Below are positions 36,643-45,466 of a stretch of 64,000 bases of DNA, piece after piece; within the stretch, counting starts at the first letter, position 1, and each line of letters opens with the position of its first letter. The notes beneath the pieces are model-generated. The model did not search any database. It saw nothing but the letters and a program-made list of their open reading frames with translations, and was not told where the DNA came from. A program made the translations under genes and the position numbers. The stretch covers positions 1 through 64,000 of the forward strand of contig CCSI01000004.1 of the NCBI GenBank assembly GCA_000756795.1, written 5' to 3'. Source of the stretch: Qipengyuania vulgaris (GTDB lineage: Bacteria; Pseudomonadota; Alphaproteobacteria; Sphingomonadales; Sphingomonadaceae).

Positions 36643-37354
36643 CGTTGAGCTTGGCGTCCTTTCTCTCGACCAGCGTGGTGAAGTTCGAAATCGAGGCGAC
36701 CGCCATGAATATCGGCATCAGGTACCCGCTCTGGTGAAGCTCGCCCAGTGCATCGGCATCGAGCTGCTGGAGCCGCGTTTCGTTGATGATGTGAAAACCG
36801 ACGAGCGATTGTTTCGAGCCGTCCGACAGGGGAACTTCCAGCGAGAACGCCTCGAGCAGGTCATAGCGCTTCAGCGCCTCGATAAATGTGGCCGAGCCCT
36901 GGTGCCCCATATGAAGCTCGCCAAGCTGGCCGGCAATCTGTTCGAGATAGGGAGTGGTGCCGCCGTCTTCATCGAATACGCGGGTGCCTTCGCCGGTGTC
37001 CGAGATACGCGGGTGGTCCATGTCGATATGAACCTGGCCCTCCTGGCCCTCTTGCGCGGGCGGCCCGATGAGGAAGGGCTGGATGGCCAGCGTCAGCGGA
37101 CGGTAACGGGCGAGCCACTTATCGCCATCGAGATACAGGTTCTCGCCGCTTTCGAAGCCGAACAGGGCGAGCGCGGCGAAACTGTCGTCTTCCTGGTTGC
37201 GACGGAACACGATGGGAAATTCGCCTTGCACGCGGCGGAACTCTTCGGGGATGATCAGCGTCGCCATGACCCCGTCGCCGCGCGCGGCATTCGGCTGCGT
37301 GTGGATGCGCAAGTCGCGATGTGTCTCGCCGGTAAGGACCTGGTGGTTGGCCAT
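36635..37354 (-). CDS. SapC family protein
   Basis: About 239 residues. It matches the SapC family (named after a Campylobacter S-layer locus gene) by its short MANHQVLTGETHRDLR-like N-terminus, EEFRRVQGEFPIVFR, ALFGFESGENLYLDGDKW, a central acidic stretch, and the C-terminal YLMPIFMAVASISNFTTLVERK. Biochemical function is unknown. ATG 37354 begins one base after the second halogenase stop; a GGGAGA lies somewhat far upstream. The C-terminal part is hydrophobic but there is no signal peptide. Confidence 0.88.
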   Translation of the reverse strand: MANHQVLTGETHRDLRIHTQPNAARGDGVMATLIIPEEFRRVQGEFPIVFRRNQEDDSFAALALFGFESGENLYLDGDKWLARYRPLTLAIQPFLIGPPAQEGQEGQVHIDMDHPRISDTGEGTRVFDEDGGTTPYLEQIAGQLGELHMGHQGSATFIEALKRYDLLEAFSLEVPLSDGSKQSLVGFHIINETRLQQLDADALGELHQSGYLMPIFMAVASISNFTTLVERKDAKLNDG

Positions 37355-37355
37355 G

Positions 37356-38897
37356 CTAAGCAAATTCTCCCTTTTGCGGCTTGTCCGCATGCGTATTGGT
37401 CAGGGCGTCGAGATAGACGCGATTGGTCGGTAATGCAGCGCAAAGCCCGCGCGTTTTCTCGCGCACTTCGGCTGTGCGCCTTGCTGCTTCGGTATCGCTG
37501 ACACGGGGCGATTGCGAAGGCAAATCATAGCCCATTCCGTAGAGCACATATTGCTGGCTGGCTGCGGAAAATATCTCGTCGACCTGCGGGAAATCCCAAG
37601 AAGAGGGCGGCTGGTCGCGCCAGATTGCCAGTTGCTGCTGCACCCGGTCGGGAATTGAAGCAGCGTCGCGATGGGCCACCCAATAGGGCTCCTCGCGCTG
37701 GCTGAGGACATAATGCAGCTTGAGAAAATCGACGATCCTGTCCCAACGATAATGGAACAGCTGGTTGAAGCGTTCGGCATGCGCGGGCAGGGCAGCTTCG
37801 CTTGCGGGAAAGTTGTCCGCCAGCGCCTTTACCGACAATTCGATCATCACGATGGCCGAGGCCTCGAGCGGCTCGATGAAGCCGGCCGACATGCCGACGG
37901 CAAGGCAGTTGCCGTTCCAGAATTTCTCGCGATGGCCGGTGGGGAAGGCCAGCTTTCGCGGCGCAAGCTTGCTGCGGTCGGCATGGGGCAGGTTCTTCGC
38001 GATATATGCGTCGAGAATTTCTGCTGCCCGCTCGTCGTCGATGAAGCGCGAGGAGTAGACGCAGCCGATACCGCGGCGCGTGGGCAGCGCGATATCCCAC
38101 AGCCAACCCGCCTCATGCGCGGAACCGACGGTTTGCGAGGCGATCGGGCTTCCCGGTTCGACCGGCACCTGCACTGCCAGGGCGCGGTCGTTGAATGAGA
38201 CATCCGACCTGTCGACCCAGCCGCTGCCGCAGTGCTGGCCGATAAGCAGCGCCGCCATGCCGGTGCAATCGAGAAAGAAGTCTGCTACGAGCCTGCCGGT
38301 TTCGGCCAGCATGAGCGCTTCGATTGCGCCGCCATCCTCGCCGATGACCTTCTCGACCCGGTCGGCGATATGCGTGACCCCGAGGCGCGTGGTCGCGTGC
38401 CGCTTGAGCAGCTCTGCGAACTTGCCTGCATCGAGGTGGTAACCGTAATTCAGCGCACCGGCGTAATCCGGCATGGCGCGCTGGCGCGGAGCGAGGTCGC
38501 GGGCGCAGACTTCTGCCTGCGGCGACATGGCTTGCGCGAAAGTCCCCTCGCTGGCGCGGAAGGCGGCCAGGACATGCGGAGTTTGCGAAGCGGGCGGGGC
38601 AGTGAATGGGTGAAGGTAGCTGTCGCCTTCGCTGCCATCGACCCAGCCGTCGAAGCGAGAGCCCTGTTTGAAGCTGGCATCGCATTCGCGCAGGAATTCG
38701 GTTTCTGAAATGCCGATGGAGCGCAAGCTCTCGCGCATTGTCGGCCAGGTGCCTTCGCCCACGCCGATGGTGGCGATATCGGGCGCTTCGACGAGCGTAA
38801 TCGACAGGTCGGGCCGGCGCGCGGCGAGCAGGGCGGCGGAGAGCCAGCCTGCTGTTCCGCCACCTACGATGGCAACCTTGTCGAATGTCCCGGGCAT
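37356..38897 (-). CDS. Flavin-dependent tryptophan-halogenase-family protein (second copy)
   Basis: 513 residues from ATG 38897 ([14 protein letters not shown]). The FAD motif GGGTAG, GVGEGT and catalytic-type Lys77 (ASFKQG) are present, but WxWxIP reads WLWDIA (265-270) and the chloride-site motif reads EPLEASA. It is therefore more divergent than the copy at 34109, and halogenase activity is doubtful. The two copies differ strongly, so this is an old duplication or two subfamilies working together. It is the first gene of the operon and lies 118 bases behind the TonB receptor, with a hairpin in between. Confidence 0.88.
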   Translation of the reverse strand: MPGTFDKVAIVGGGTAGWLSAALLAARRPDLSITLVEAPDIATIGVGEGTWPTMRESLRSIGISETEFLRECDASFKQGSRFDGWVDGSEGDSYLHPFTAPPASQTPHVLAAFRASEGTFAQAMSPQAEVCARDLAPRQRAMPDYAGALNYGYHLDAGKFAELLKRHATTRLGVTHIADRVEKVIGEDGGAIEALMLAETGRLVADFFLDCTGMAALLIGQHCGSGWVDRSDVSFNDRALAVQVPVEPGSPIASQTVGSAHEAGWLWDIALPTRRGIGCVYSSRFIDDERAAEILDAYIAKNLPHADRSKLAPRKLAFPTGHREKFWNGNCLAVGMSAGFIEPLEASAIVMIELSVKALADNFPASEAALPAHAERFNQLFHYRWDRIVDFLKLHYVLSQREEPYWVAHRDAASIPDRVQQQLAIWRDQPPSSWDFPQVDEIFSAASQQYVLYGMGYDLPSQSPRVSDTEAARRTAEVREKTRGLCAALPTNRVYLDALTNTHADKPQKGEFA

Positions 38898-38940
38898 CGA
38901 ATGACCTATAGCTGTCTGGGAGCGTGGCACAAATAAGGAG

Positions 38941-38968
38941 AGCCGCACTGCGCGCTGGCAGTGCGGCT
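38941..38968 (-). terminator. Strong hairpin between TonB receptor and halogenase operon
   Basis: A perfect 11-bp stem, AGCCGCACTGC/GCAGTGCGGCT with a six-base loop, follows the receptor stop. In the minus direction it is followed by CTCCTTATTTG, so the T run is weak. A second hairpin GAGGGGGC-AGG-GCCCCCTC (38989-39007) touches the receptor's 3' end. Together they may terminate partly, lowering expression of the halogenase operon relative to the receptor. Confidence 0.6.
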
Positions 38969-39014
38969 CCCGAAACTTCGCGGTGTGGGAGGGGGCAGGG
39001 CCCCCTCGCCAGAC

Positions 39015-42000
39015 TTAGAAGGAGAAGCGGACACCTGCCGCGTAACGCGGTGCACCGCGGAAAGCGAAGAAGGTGTTGTTCTCGCTACGGCGGTAACCCT
39101 TCAGGTTTTCGCCGGTGAGGTTGATACCCTCGACGAAGACCGTCAGCCCCATGTCGAACTCGTAAGAGGCGCTGGCATCGATCTGCCAGTACTCGTCACG
39201 ATAGAACGGGTTGGTCGGGTTCTGGCTGTAGCCGGCGAGGAAGTCGTCACGCCAGTTCCACGCTGCACGGGCCTGGAAGGGACCCTTGTCGTACCACAGA
39301 ACCGCGTTTGCACTGTCCGACAGGCCCACGAGGGCGAACTGTGGCACACGGTAGGGCTGCGTGTTGTCGAACGTCGCATCGCCGTTGACGATGGTGTAGT
39401 TCAGGTTGACGCCGAAGCCGGTGTCCCAGAACGCATGCTGAAGTGCGAATTCCCAACCGTCGATGGTTGCCTTCTGGTCCGAGTTGACCGGAACCGAGAG
39501 GTCGAATTCGAGCAGCGGATCGCCGTCTACACCGAAGATCTGGCCGGTCGTGAAGCCTTGGGTGTCGGTTCCGGTCGGATTGGTCGTCTCGGGGTAGTTG
39601 TCGAAGATGAACTGCCGGATTTCCTGCAGCGTGGCATCCTGTCCGAGAGCAGCACGGGCTGCCTGGGCACGCGGACCTGCGAACGGGTTGTACACACCGG
39701 GGAAAGTGCGCTGCACACCGCCGACGGTGATGTAGTTTTCCACGTTCTTGCGGAAGTAGCCGACCGAGAGGTAGCTCGAGATGCCGTAGTACCATTCGGC
39801 CGAGGCGTCGAAGTTCTCGGACTTGAACGGAAGCAGGCTCGGGTTGCCACTCGCACCGTCGCCACCGTCCTGGCGGAACAGCGGGTTGAAGTTCGTGCCG
39901 CCCTGGATCTGGTCGTAGGCGGGACGCGTGATGGTGTGGCTGTACGATGCACGGAAGATGACATCGTCGAACGGCTCGATGTCGAAGTCGACATTGGGCA
40001 GCCAGTAGTCGTAGCTACCCTTGACCCGGGTGAAGTCGCGTTCATCGGAGAAGTTGATGAAGAACTCGTTCGCCGCGGCCCAGGAGGTCGATTCCGGAAC
40101 CAGGGTAAGACCTGCGGAATCGATGTCGGTGACTTCGTAACGCAGACCCGTGATCAGGTTCGCTTCGCCGGCGCCGACAGGGAACGACCAGCTGGCTTCG
40201 ACATAGGGAGCAACCGAAGTTTCGTTGATGCGACGGTCGATGGTCTGCTCTGCAAGGCAGCTGCCCTGGAGCGACGAGCCGTTGAGCGGGTTGCTACAGA
40301 TCTGGAATTCGTTCTCCAGAATGTCGACCACGCGCTCGAGGTCGAAGCCGTAGAAGGTGTCGATGATGTTCGGATCATCCACGCCCGGCAGGCCACGGAA
40401 CGCTTCGCGCACGTCGATCGGGAAGAACACGTCGTCCGGCAGCGTGTCCGGCGTACCAAGTCCGCCCCAGGTGTCGTTCTGGATGAAGCCGTAAGCCGAA
40501 CGCACCTTGTTTTCGGTGTAGGTCACGCCGAAGTCGAGGCTCTCGAGGAGGCCGGAATCGGGTTGGTAATTACCCGAGGCCTGGACCTGGTCGATGTCGT
40601 TCTTGAAGTAGGCGTTACGGAAGGCGTTACCCGTGGCGAAACGTTGCGAAACGTCCTGTCCGTTGGTGCCGGGGGCATCGGTGTAGGAAATGACCGGCAG
40701 GTACGAGGTGTAGTCGATCCGCTGTTCCTGCACATTGAAGACCGCGGTGCCGACCGAAAGGTTCGAACCGTAGGGCAGTGTCGGCTTGGATTCGGCGCTC
40801 GACGTGTGCGCGTCGAGAACGAAGGTGAAGCCGGAGTCCGTCGTCCATTCGACGTTACCGCCGATCGAGTGGTTGATCGAACGGTTGGCAGTCAGCGAGC
40901 CGCTGTAGGAAAGGTCGGACGGGAAGGCGCCGAAGTTTTCCGAGTAGAACTGGATGTCGGCAACCGGGCCGTCACCCCAGGCGCTGGCGGTGGTGACGTG
41001 GTTGAACCAGATACCGACCGAGCTCTGGCGTGCTTCGACAGTGTTCTGCGAGAAGGTGTAGTCGAGCGTCGCGGTGATGGCATCGGAAGGCTGGAACTGC
41101 AGGACAGCCTGGCCATTGATGCGCTCGCGGTCGATGTCGGTGACGTTGTACGAACCGTTCTGCGGAACGGCATAGACGTCCGTCGCGCCGGGGCGGTTTT
41201 CCTGCTGGTCGTAGTTGCCACGCCAGTCGTTGCCCGGATCGCAGGGCACTGCGCCCCACTCGTTCTCGTAATCGCTGCCGCAACCGAGATAGCCGTCGCG
41301 GAACTCGCTGAAGAACTGGTTAAAGCCCGATTTGCGCTTCTGGTAGCTGCCGCTGATCGCGATGCCGAAGCGGTCGTCCGCGAAAGTCGAGCGGATGATG
41401 CCCGAAATTTCCGGCGTGATGTCGACGTCGCCGTTCTGCGAGTCGTCGTAGACACCCTTGACGCCGATGCTGCCGGCAAATCCGGGGTCATCGAGCGGGC
41501 GCGGGGTGCGGATGTTGATGGTCGAACCGATACCGCCCGAGGGGACGGTTGCACGGCCGGTCTTGTAGACTTCGACGGCGGCAACCGCTTCCGAAGCGAG
41601 GTTGCCGAAGTCGAACGAGCGCGAGGAGGGCGCGCTGGCACCGTCGCCGAGCGTCGAAGTCGGCATCTGGCGACCGTTGAGCGTGACGAGGTTGTATTCC
41701 GGACCGAAGCCGCGAACCGTGACACGGGCACCTTCGCCGTTTTCACGGTCGATCGACACACCGGTGATACGCTGCAGCGATTCAGCGAGGTTCGTATCGG
41801 GGAACTTGCCGATGTCCTCTGCCGAGATTGCGTCGACGACGCCCTGCGCCTCGCGCTTGATGTTCATGGAGTCGCGAAGCGATGCGCGAATGCCGGTCAC
41901 GACGATAACTTCGTCCTCCAGCACTTCTTCCGCTGCTTCTTCGTTGGCAGTGGCATCTTGTGCCATCGCCGAAGTTGCGCCGAGACCCATCGCCATGACC

Positions 42001-42050
42001 GATGCACCGGCCAGATACTTGGCGAACGTGGGCTTACGTCCAAAAGCCAT
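39015..42050 (-). CDS. TonB-dependent receptor, TonB-Xanth-Caul type (carbohydrate locus)
   Basis: About 1011 residues from ATG 42050, with GGAGGAG at a good distance. A signal peptide ends at MAMGLGATSAMAQ. The plug has EVIVVTGIRASLRDSMNIKR, DIGKFPDTNLAESLQRI, FGPEYNLVTLNGRQMP and GGIGSTINIRTPRPLDD, the signature of the Xanthomonas/Caulobacter receptor family linked to carbohydrate uptake. The barrel ends in Phe (GVRFSF). Two LacI-type operators lie 51 and 69 bases upstream, so sugar-responsive control by the nearby LacI protein is likely. The substrate is probably a glucan oligosaccharide given the GH3 partner. Confidence 0.96.
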   Translation of the reverse strand: MAFGRKPTFAKYLAGASVMAMGLGATSAMAQDATANEEAAEEVLEDEVIVVTGIRASLRDSMNIKREAQGVVDAISAEDIGKFPDTNLAESLQRITGVSIDRENGEGARVTVRGFGPEYNLVTLNGRQMPTSTLGDGASAPSSRSFDFGNLASEAVAAVEVYKTGRATVPSGGIGSTINIRTPRPLDDPGFAGSIGVKGVYDDSQNGDVDITPEISGIIRSTFADDRFGIAISGSYQKRKSGFNQFFSEFRDGYLGCGSDYENEWGAVPCDPGNDWRGNYDQQENRPGATDVYAVPQNGSYNVTDIDRERINGQAVLQFQPSDAITATLDYTFSQNTVEARQSSVGIWFNHVTTASAWGDGPVADIQFYSENFGAFPSDLSYSGSLTANRSINHSIGGNVEWTTDSGFTFVLDAHTSSAESKPTLPYGSNLSVGTAVFNVQEQRIDYTSYLPVISYTDAPGTNGQDVSQRFATGNAFRNAYFKNDIDQVQASGNYQPDSGLLESLDFGVTYTENKVRSAYGFIQNDTWGGLGTPDTLPDDVFFPIDVREAFRGLPGVDDPNIIDTFYGFDLERVVDILENEFQICSNPLNGSSLQGSCLAEQTIDRRINETSVAPYVEASWSFPVGAGEANLITGLRYEVTDIDSAGLTLVPESTSWAAANEFFINFSDERDFTRVKGSYDYWLPNVDFDIEPFDDVIFRASYSHTITRPAYDQIQGGTNFNPLFRQDGGDGASGNPSLLPFKSENFDASAEWYYGISSYLSVGYFRKNVENYITVGGVQRTFPGVYNPFAGPRAQAARAALGQDATLQEIRQFIFDNYPETTNPTGTDTQGFTTGQIFGVDGDPLLEFDLSVPVNSDQKATIDGWEFALQHAFWDTGFGVNLNYTIVNGDATFDNTQPYRVPQFALVGLSDSANAVLWYDKGPFQARAAWNWRDDFLAGYSQNPTNPFYRDEYWQIDASASYEFDMGLTVFVEGINLTGENLKGYRRSENNTFFAFRGAPRYAAGVRFSF

Positions 42051-42098
42051 TTGTGATTCTCCTCCCAAAACAAGCATTTACCACATGCAAATGCCGCA

Positions 42099-42130
42099 TT
42101 GTGAACGTTCACCTATTTGATAACGTTCAC
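42099..42130. promoter_or_regulatory. Tandem LacI-type operators upstream of the TonB receptor
   Basis: A perfect palindrome GTGAACGTTCAC (42101-42112) is followed by GATAACGTTCAC (42119-42130), with centres 18 bp apart. Both sit in the context TTGNNAACGTTCAC, matching the GH3 operator TTGAGAACGTTCTCAA. The spacing of nearly two helical turns would let two dimers bind the same face. Confidence 0.78.
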
Positions 42131-42286
42131 TCGGTCAACGCGCGCAGACGTATGCGCGACATAATGATGCGTCACTGTTGCATTCTTGTTTCGGTTGGTT
42201 TCGCGCGGGTCAGAAATCCATACGAATGCGGACTAATAATCTTGCGTGTTGCCCTTGGAGGCCCGCACGGTTAGCGCTGCTGCGGC

Positions 42287-42877
42287 ATGTTCGATCCCAA
42301 GGCCTTTCGCAATGCTCTCGGCAGTTTCGCTACCGGCGTGACCATCGTCACCGCACGCGATGCGTCGAGCGCGCCGGTAGGGCTGACGGCGAACAGTTTC
42401 AATTCGGTGAGCCTCGACCCGCCGATGGTCCTGTGGAGCCTCTCGCTCCATTCGGGCAGTCTGCCGGTGTTCCGCGATGCAGAGATGTGGGCAGTGCATA
42501 TCCTCGCCGCCGACCAGCAGGCCATGTCCGACCGCTTCGCGACCCCTGCTATCGACAAGTTTGCCGGGCTGGACTTGAAGGACGGCCCCGAAGGCGCCCC
42601 GCTTATCGAAGGCTGCGCCGCGCGCTTCGGCTGCCGTGCCCGCTTCGAATACGAGGGCGGCGACCACGCGATTTTCCTCGGCGAGGTGGTCGATTTCGAC
42701 CGGCGCGAGGCCGAGCCGCTGATTTACCACGGCGGGCAATATGGCCGCATCATGCGCGCGCCAACGGGCGAAGACCTCGAGCGCGAGGGACTGGCCGAAG
42801 AAAGCGGCGAGGGGCTTTCCCTTACGGCGCGCGGAAGCGAGTTGCTCGCGGCGCTGGAGCGTATCGCGAAGCGCTAG
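42287..42877 (+). CDS. Flavin reductase-like FMN-binding protein
   Basis: 196 residues. The N-terminal RNALGSFATGVTIVTA, LTANSFNSVSLDPPMVLWSL, and the GGDHAIFLGEVVDF segment belong to the flavin reductase domain of two-component monooxygenase systems. It would supply reduced flavin, using NAD(P)H. It is divergent from the receptor/halogenase operon across 236 bases, and could feed FADH2 to the two halogenase-like proteins or to another monooxygenase. The C-terminal 30 residues extend beyond the core domain. No strong ribosome binding site precedes ATG 42287. Confidence 0.9.
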   Translation: MFDPKAFRNALGSFATGVTIVTARDASSAPVGLTANSFNSVSLDPPMVLWSLSLHSGSLPVFRDAEMWAVHILAADQQAMSDRFATPAIDKFAGLDLKDGPEGAPLIEGCAARFGCRARFEYEGGDHAIFLGEVVDFDRREAEPLIYHGGQYGRIMRAPTGEDLEREGLAEESGEGLSLTARGSELLAALERIAKR

Positions 42878-42937
42878 ACTCTGCCCTTTCCCGCCGATAC
42901 CGGTTGCAAAACGCAATTCGAAAGGGAGAGCCGCGCC

Positions 42938-43915
42938 ATGAAAACCGCCATCACCGAAATGTTCGGTATCAAGCACCCCATCATCCAAGGCGGGATGCAC
43001 TATGTCGGCTTTGCGGAAATGGCGGCGGCGGTTTCCAATGCAGGCGGGCTCGGCATCATTACCGGCCTGACGCAGGGCACGCCCGAAAAGCTCGCCAATG
43101 AAATTGCGCGCTGCAAGGACATGACCGACAAGCCCTTCGGCGTGAACCTGACCTTCCTGCCCGCGGTGAACGCGCCCGACTATCCGGGGCTGGTGCGCAC
43201 CATCATCGAGGGCGGGGTGAAAATCGTCGAGACCGCAGGCAACAATCCGGCGCAGGTGCTTCCTTTCTTCAAGGATGCGGGCGTCAAGGTGATCCACAAA
43301 TGCACCAGCGTGCGTCACAGCCTCAAGGCGCAGTCGATCGGCTGCGATGCGGTCAGCGTCGATGGCTTCGAATGCGGCGGCCATCCGGGCGAGGATGATA
43401 TCCCGAACATGATCTTGCTCCCGCGCGCGGCGGACGAGCTGGAAATTCCCTTCGTCGCGAGCGGCGGCATGGCCGACGGGCGCAGCCTCGTCGCATCGCT
43501 TGCCATGGGTGCTGACGGCATGAACATGGGCACGCGCTTCATCGCCACGAAGGAAGCGCCGGTGCACGAAAATGTGAAGGCCGCAATTGTCGCGGCGAGC
43601 GAACTCGACACCCGCCTCGTAATGCGGCCGCTGCGCAATACCGAGCGCGTGATGACCAATGACGCGGTCGAGGAATTGCTCAAGATCGAGCAGGAGAAGG
43701 GCGCCGACCTCAAGTTCGAGGATATCATCGAACAGGTCGCGGGCGTCTATCCGCGCATCATGACCGAAGGCGACATGGATGCAGGCGCATGGTCCTGCGG
43801 CATGGTGGCTGGCCTCATCAACGACATTCCGACCTGCCAGGAATTGATCGACAATATCATGAGCGAGGCCGAGGCCATTATCACCCAGCGGCTGGCGGGG
43901 TTCCAAGCGGGCTGA
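42938..43915 (+). CDS. Nitronate monooxygenase (2-nitropropane dioxygenase family)
   Basis: 325 residues, FMN-dependent TIM barrel. Features are IKHPIIQGGMHYVG, SNAGGLGIITGL, GFECGGHPGEDD with the catalytic His near 148, and VASGGMADGRSLVASLAMGADGMNMGTRF. The family oxidises alkyl nitronates such as propionate-3-nitronate; some members are quinone or enoyl reductases. A good AAGGGAGAG precedes the ATG. It follows the flavin reductase gene by 60 bases and may be cotranscribed. Confidence 0.92.
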   Translation: MKTAITEMFGIKHPIIQGGMHYVGFAEMAAAVSNAGGLGIITGLTQGTPEKLANEIARCKDMTDKPFGVNLTFLPAVNAPDYPGLVRTIIEGGVKIVETAGNNPAQVLPFFKDAGVKVIHKCTSVRHSLKAQSIGCDAVSVDGFECGGHPGEDDIPNMILLPRAADELEIPFVASGGMADGRSLVASLAMGADGMNMGTRFIATKEAPVHENVKAAIVAASELDTRLVMRPLRNTERVMTNDAVEELLKIEQEKGADLKFEDIIEQVAGVYPRIMTEGDMDAGAWSCGMVAGLINDIPTCQELIDNIMSEAEAIITQRLAGFQAG

Positions 43916-43977
43916 CCCGGCAGTTTGCCAAGTAAGCGCCGAGGGCCTAACTTCTCAATGGGGAGGAGTTTGGGGGA

Positions 43978-44715
43978 ATGGCCAGATACAAGACGCTATG
44001 GAAGTGGATGCTCATTCCGCTGCTGGTGATGCAGGCGGGCATCTTTTACGATTACTGGGGCGATTTCACCGAAAACACCTGGGCAGTCCACGTCCATTAC
44101 TGGCTGGCCTCGCTCTGGTACGTGTTCCTGATTTCCCAACCCTGGCTCTTCGCCAAGAACAATCTCGACGCCCATCGCACCTGGGGCATCTTCGGCATGG
44201 CGCTGGCAGGTGCGCTGGCTTTCACCTCGATAAGCCAGCTGAACCGCGACATCGTCTACGCCAATTTCGTGCGCGACAATCCGGGCGGTATCGGGCCCTT
44301 CGAGCCCTGGTTCTTCTTCATGATCCTGCTAAGCGAGATCGTGCTGATTTCCGCATTCATCATCGCGGTCTCGATGGCGATTGTGCGCCGCAAGTCGGCT
44401 CAGGACCATGCATGGTGGCTGGTGACAACGGTCTTTATATTGATGATGCCCGCCCTCGCGCGCGGGCTACAGGCCGTCTGGATCGCGATTTACGGCTTCG
44501 ATGTCGCGACGACAAATGTGGTGATGCAGCCCCTGTATCTCTCGCAGGCCATCCTGATAGCGATGACGCTCGGGGCGGCGTGGTGGCTTGGCAAGGTCCG
44601 CCATCCCGCGACCTACCTAGCGGTTGGGGCGAACATTATTGCCGTATTCGTGATGGAACCGATCTCGAAAATTCCGCAGGTTCAGGAACTGCTGCGCGCA
44701 ATCATCGCTGCCTAG
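43978..44715 (+). CDS. Unrecognised seven-helix membrane protein
   Basis: 245 residues with seven hydrophobic segments, starting with WMLIPLLVMQAGIFYDYW and ending with YLAVGANIIAVFVMEPI. Conserved-looking His residues occur in the second helix (VHVHYW) and in loops (HRTW, DHAWW). I do not assign it to a named family with confidence; it resembles small DUF2306-like or heme-binding membrane proteins in layout. A GGGGAGGAG ribosome binding site precedes the ATG. It is upstream of an SDR and an aldo/keto reductase in the same direction with 15-base spacing, probably one operon. Confidence 0.8.
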   Translation: MARYKTLWKWMLIPLLVMQAGIFYDYWGDFTENTWAVHVHYWLASLWYVFLISQPWLFAKNNLDAHRTWGIFGMALAGALAFTSISQLNRDIVYANFVRDNPGGIGPFEPWFFFMILLSEIVLISAFIIAVSMAIVRRKSAQDHAWWLVTTVFILMMPALARGLQAVWIAIYGFDVATTNVVMQPLYLSQAILIAMTLGAAWWLGKVRHPATYLAVGANIIAVFVMEPISKIPQVQELLRAIIAA

Positions 44716-44730
44716 CCAAAGGAGAGACTG

Positions 44731-45462
44731 ATGAAGAACCCGCTCGATTACACCGGCAAGACCGTGCTCGTTATCGGCGGCACGAGCGGGATTGGTAACG
44801 GCATTGCGCAAGGTTTCCGGGCGGCGGGAGCCACGGTGTATGTCACCGGGACGCGCGGCTCTGCCGAGGACTATCCGGACAGCGACATGGAGGGACTGCA
44901 CTTTGCGCGCCTTGATGTGTCGGACCGCGATGCGGTGGATGCGTTCGACTGGCCCGACACTCTTGATGTCGTTGTGCTGTGCCAAGGCATAGCACGCTAT
45001 GGCCGCGAGGAATTCACCCGCGAAGGCTGGGACGCGGTGATGGAGGTCAATCTCGACAGCCTGCTCGATTGCGCCAATGCCACGCGGCAGAAGCTGGCCG
45101 ATAGTGGCGGCTCGCTGATTATCGTGAGCTCGGTCGGTGGCTATCGCGGGCTCGTCGGCAACCCGGCCTATGGCGCGAGCAAGGCGGGCGCCATCAGCAT
45201 GGTGAAATCACTCGGTGTGGCCTTCGGGGCCGAGGGCATTCGCGTCAACGGCATCGCGCCGGGCTACGTCCATACTAAGATAAACGACGCCTTCCTGAAG
45301 GACGAGAAAACCCAGAAGCAGATTATCGCCAGCACTCCGCGCGGGCGGTTGGGCCTTCCGGCAGACATGGCTGGCGCAGCGCTGTTCCTTGCTTCGCCGT
45401 TGGCGGACTACGTGGTCGGCCAGACCATCAGCGTCGACGGCGGGATGAGCGTGGGGGCCTAG
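44731..45462 (+). CDS. Short-chain dehydrogenase/reductase (SDR)
   Basis: 243 residues. The classical SDR pattern is complete: cofactor motif GGTSGIGNGIA near residue 16, the LDVSDRDAVD acidic segment, IIVSSVGG with the catalytic Ser, YGASK (Tyr147/Lys151), and IRVNGIAPGYVHT. The C-terminus is VVGQTISVDGGMSVGA. The substrate is unknown. A GGAGAG ribosome binding site precedes it and the next gene starts five bases after its stop. Confidence 0.92.
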   Translation: MKNPLDYTGKTVLVIGGTSGIGNGIAQGFRAAGATVYVTGTRGSAEDYPDSDMEGLHFARLDVSDRDAVDAFDWPDTLDVVVLCQGIARYGREEFTREGWDAVMEVNLDSLLDCANATRQKLADSGGSLIIVSSVGGYRGLVGNPAYGASKAGAISMVKSLGVAFGAEGIRVNGIAPGYVHTKINDAFLKDEKTQKQIIASTPRGRLGLPADMAGAALFLASPLADYVVGQTISVDGGMSVGA

Positions 45463-45466
45463 GCAA

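Noticed and set aside
38961-42056. A 1031-codon plus-strand frame opposite the TonB receptor
   Set aside because: It is the antisense of a clear receptor gene, has no recognisable domain and arises from the GC-rich codon bias. The same applies to long antisense frames at 47430-50132, 18756-20234, 27720-29948, 42233-43906 and 50129-51787.
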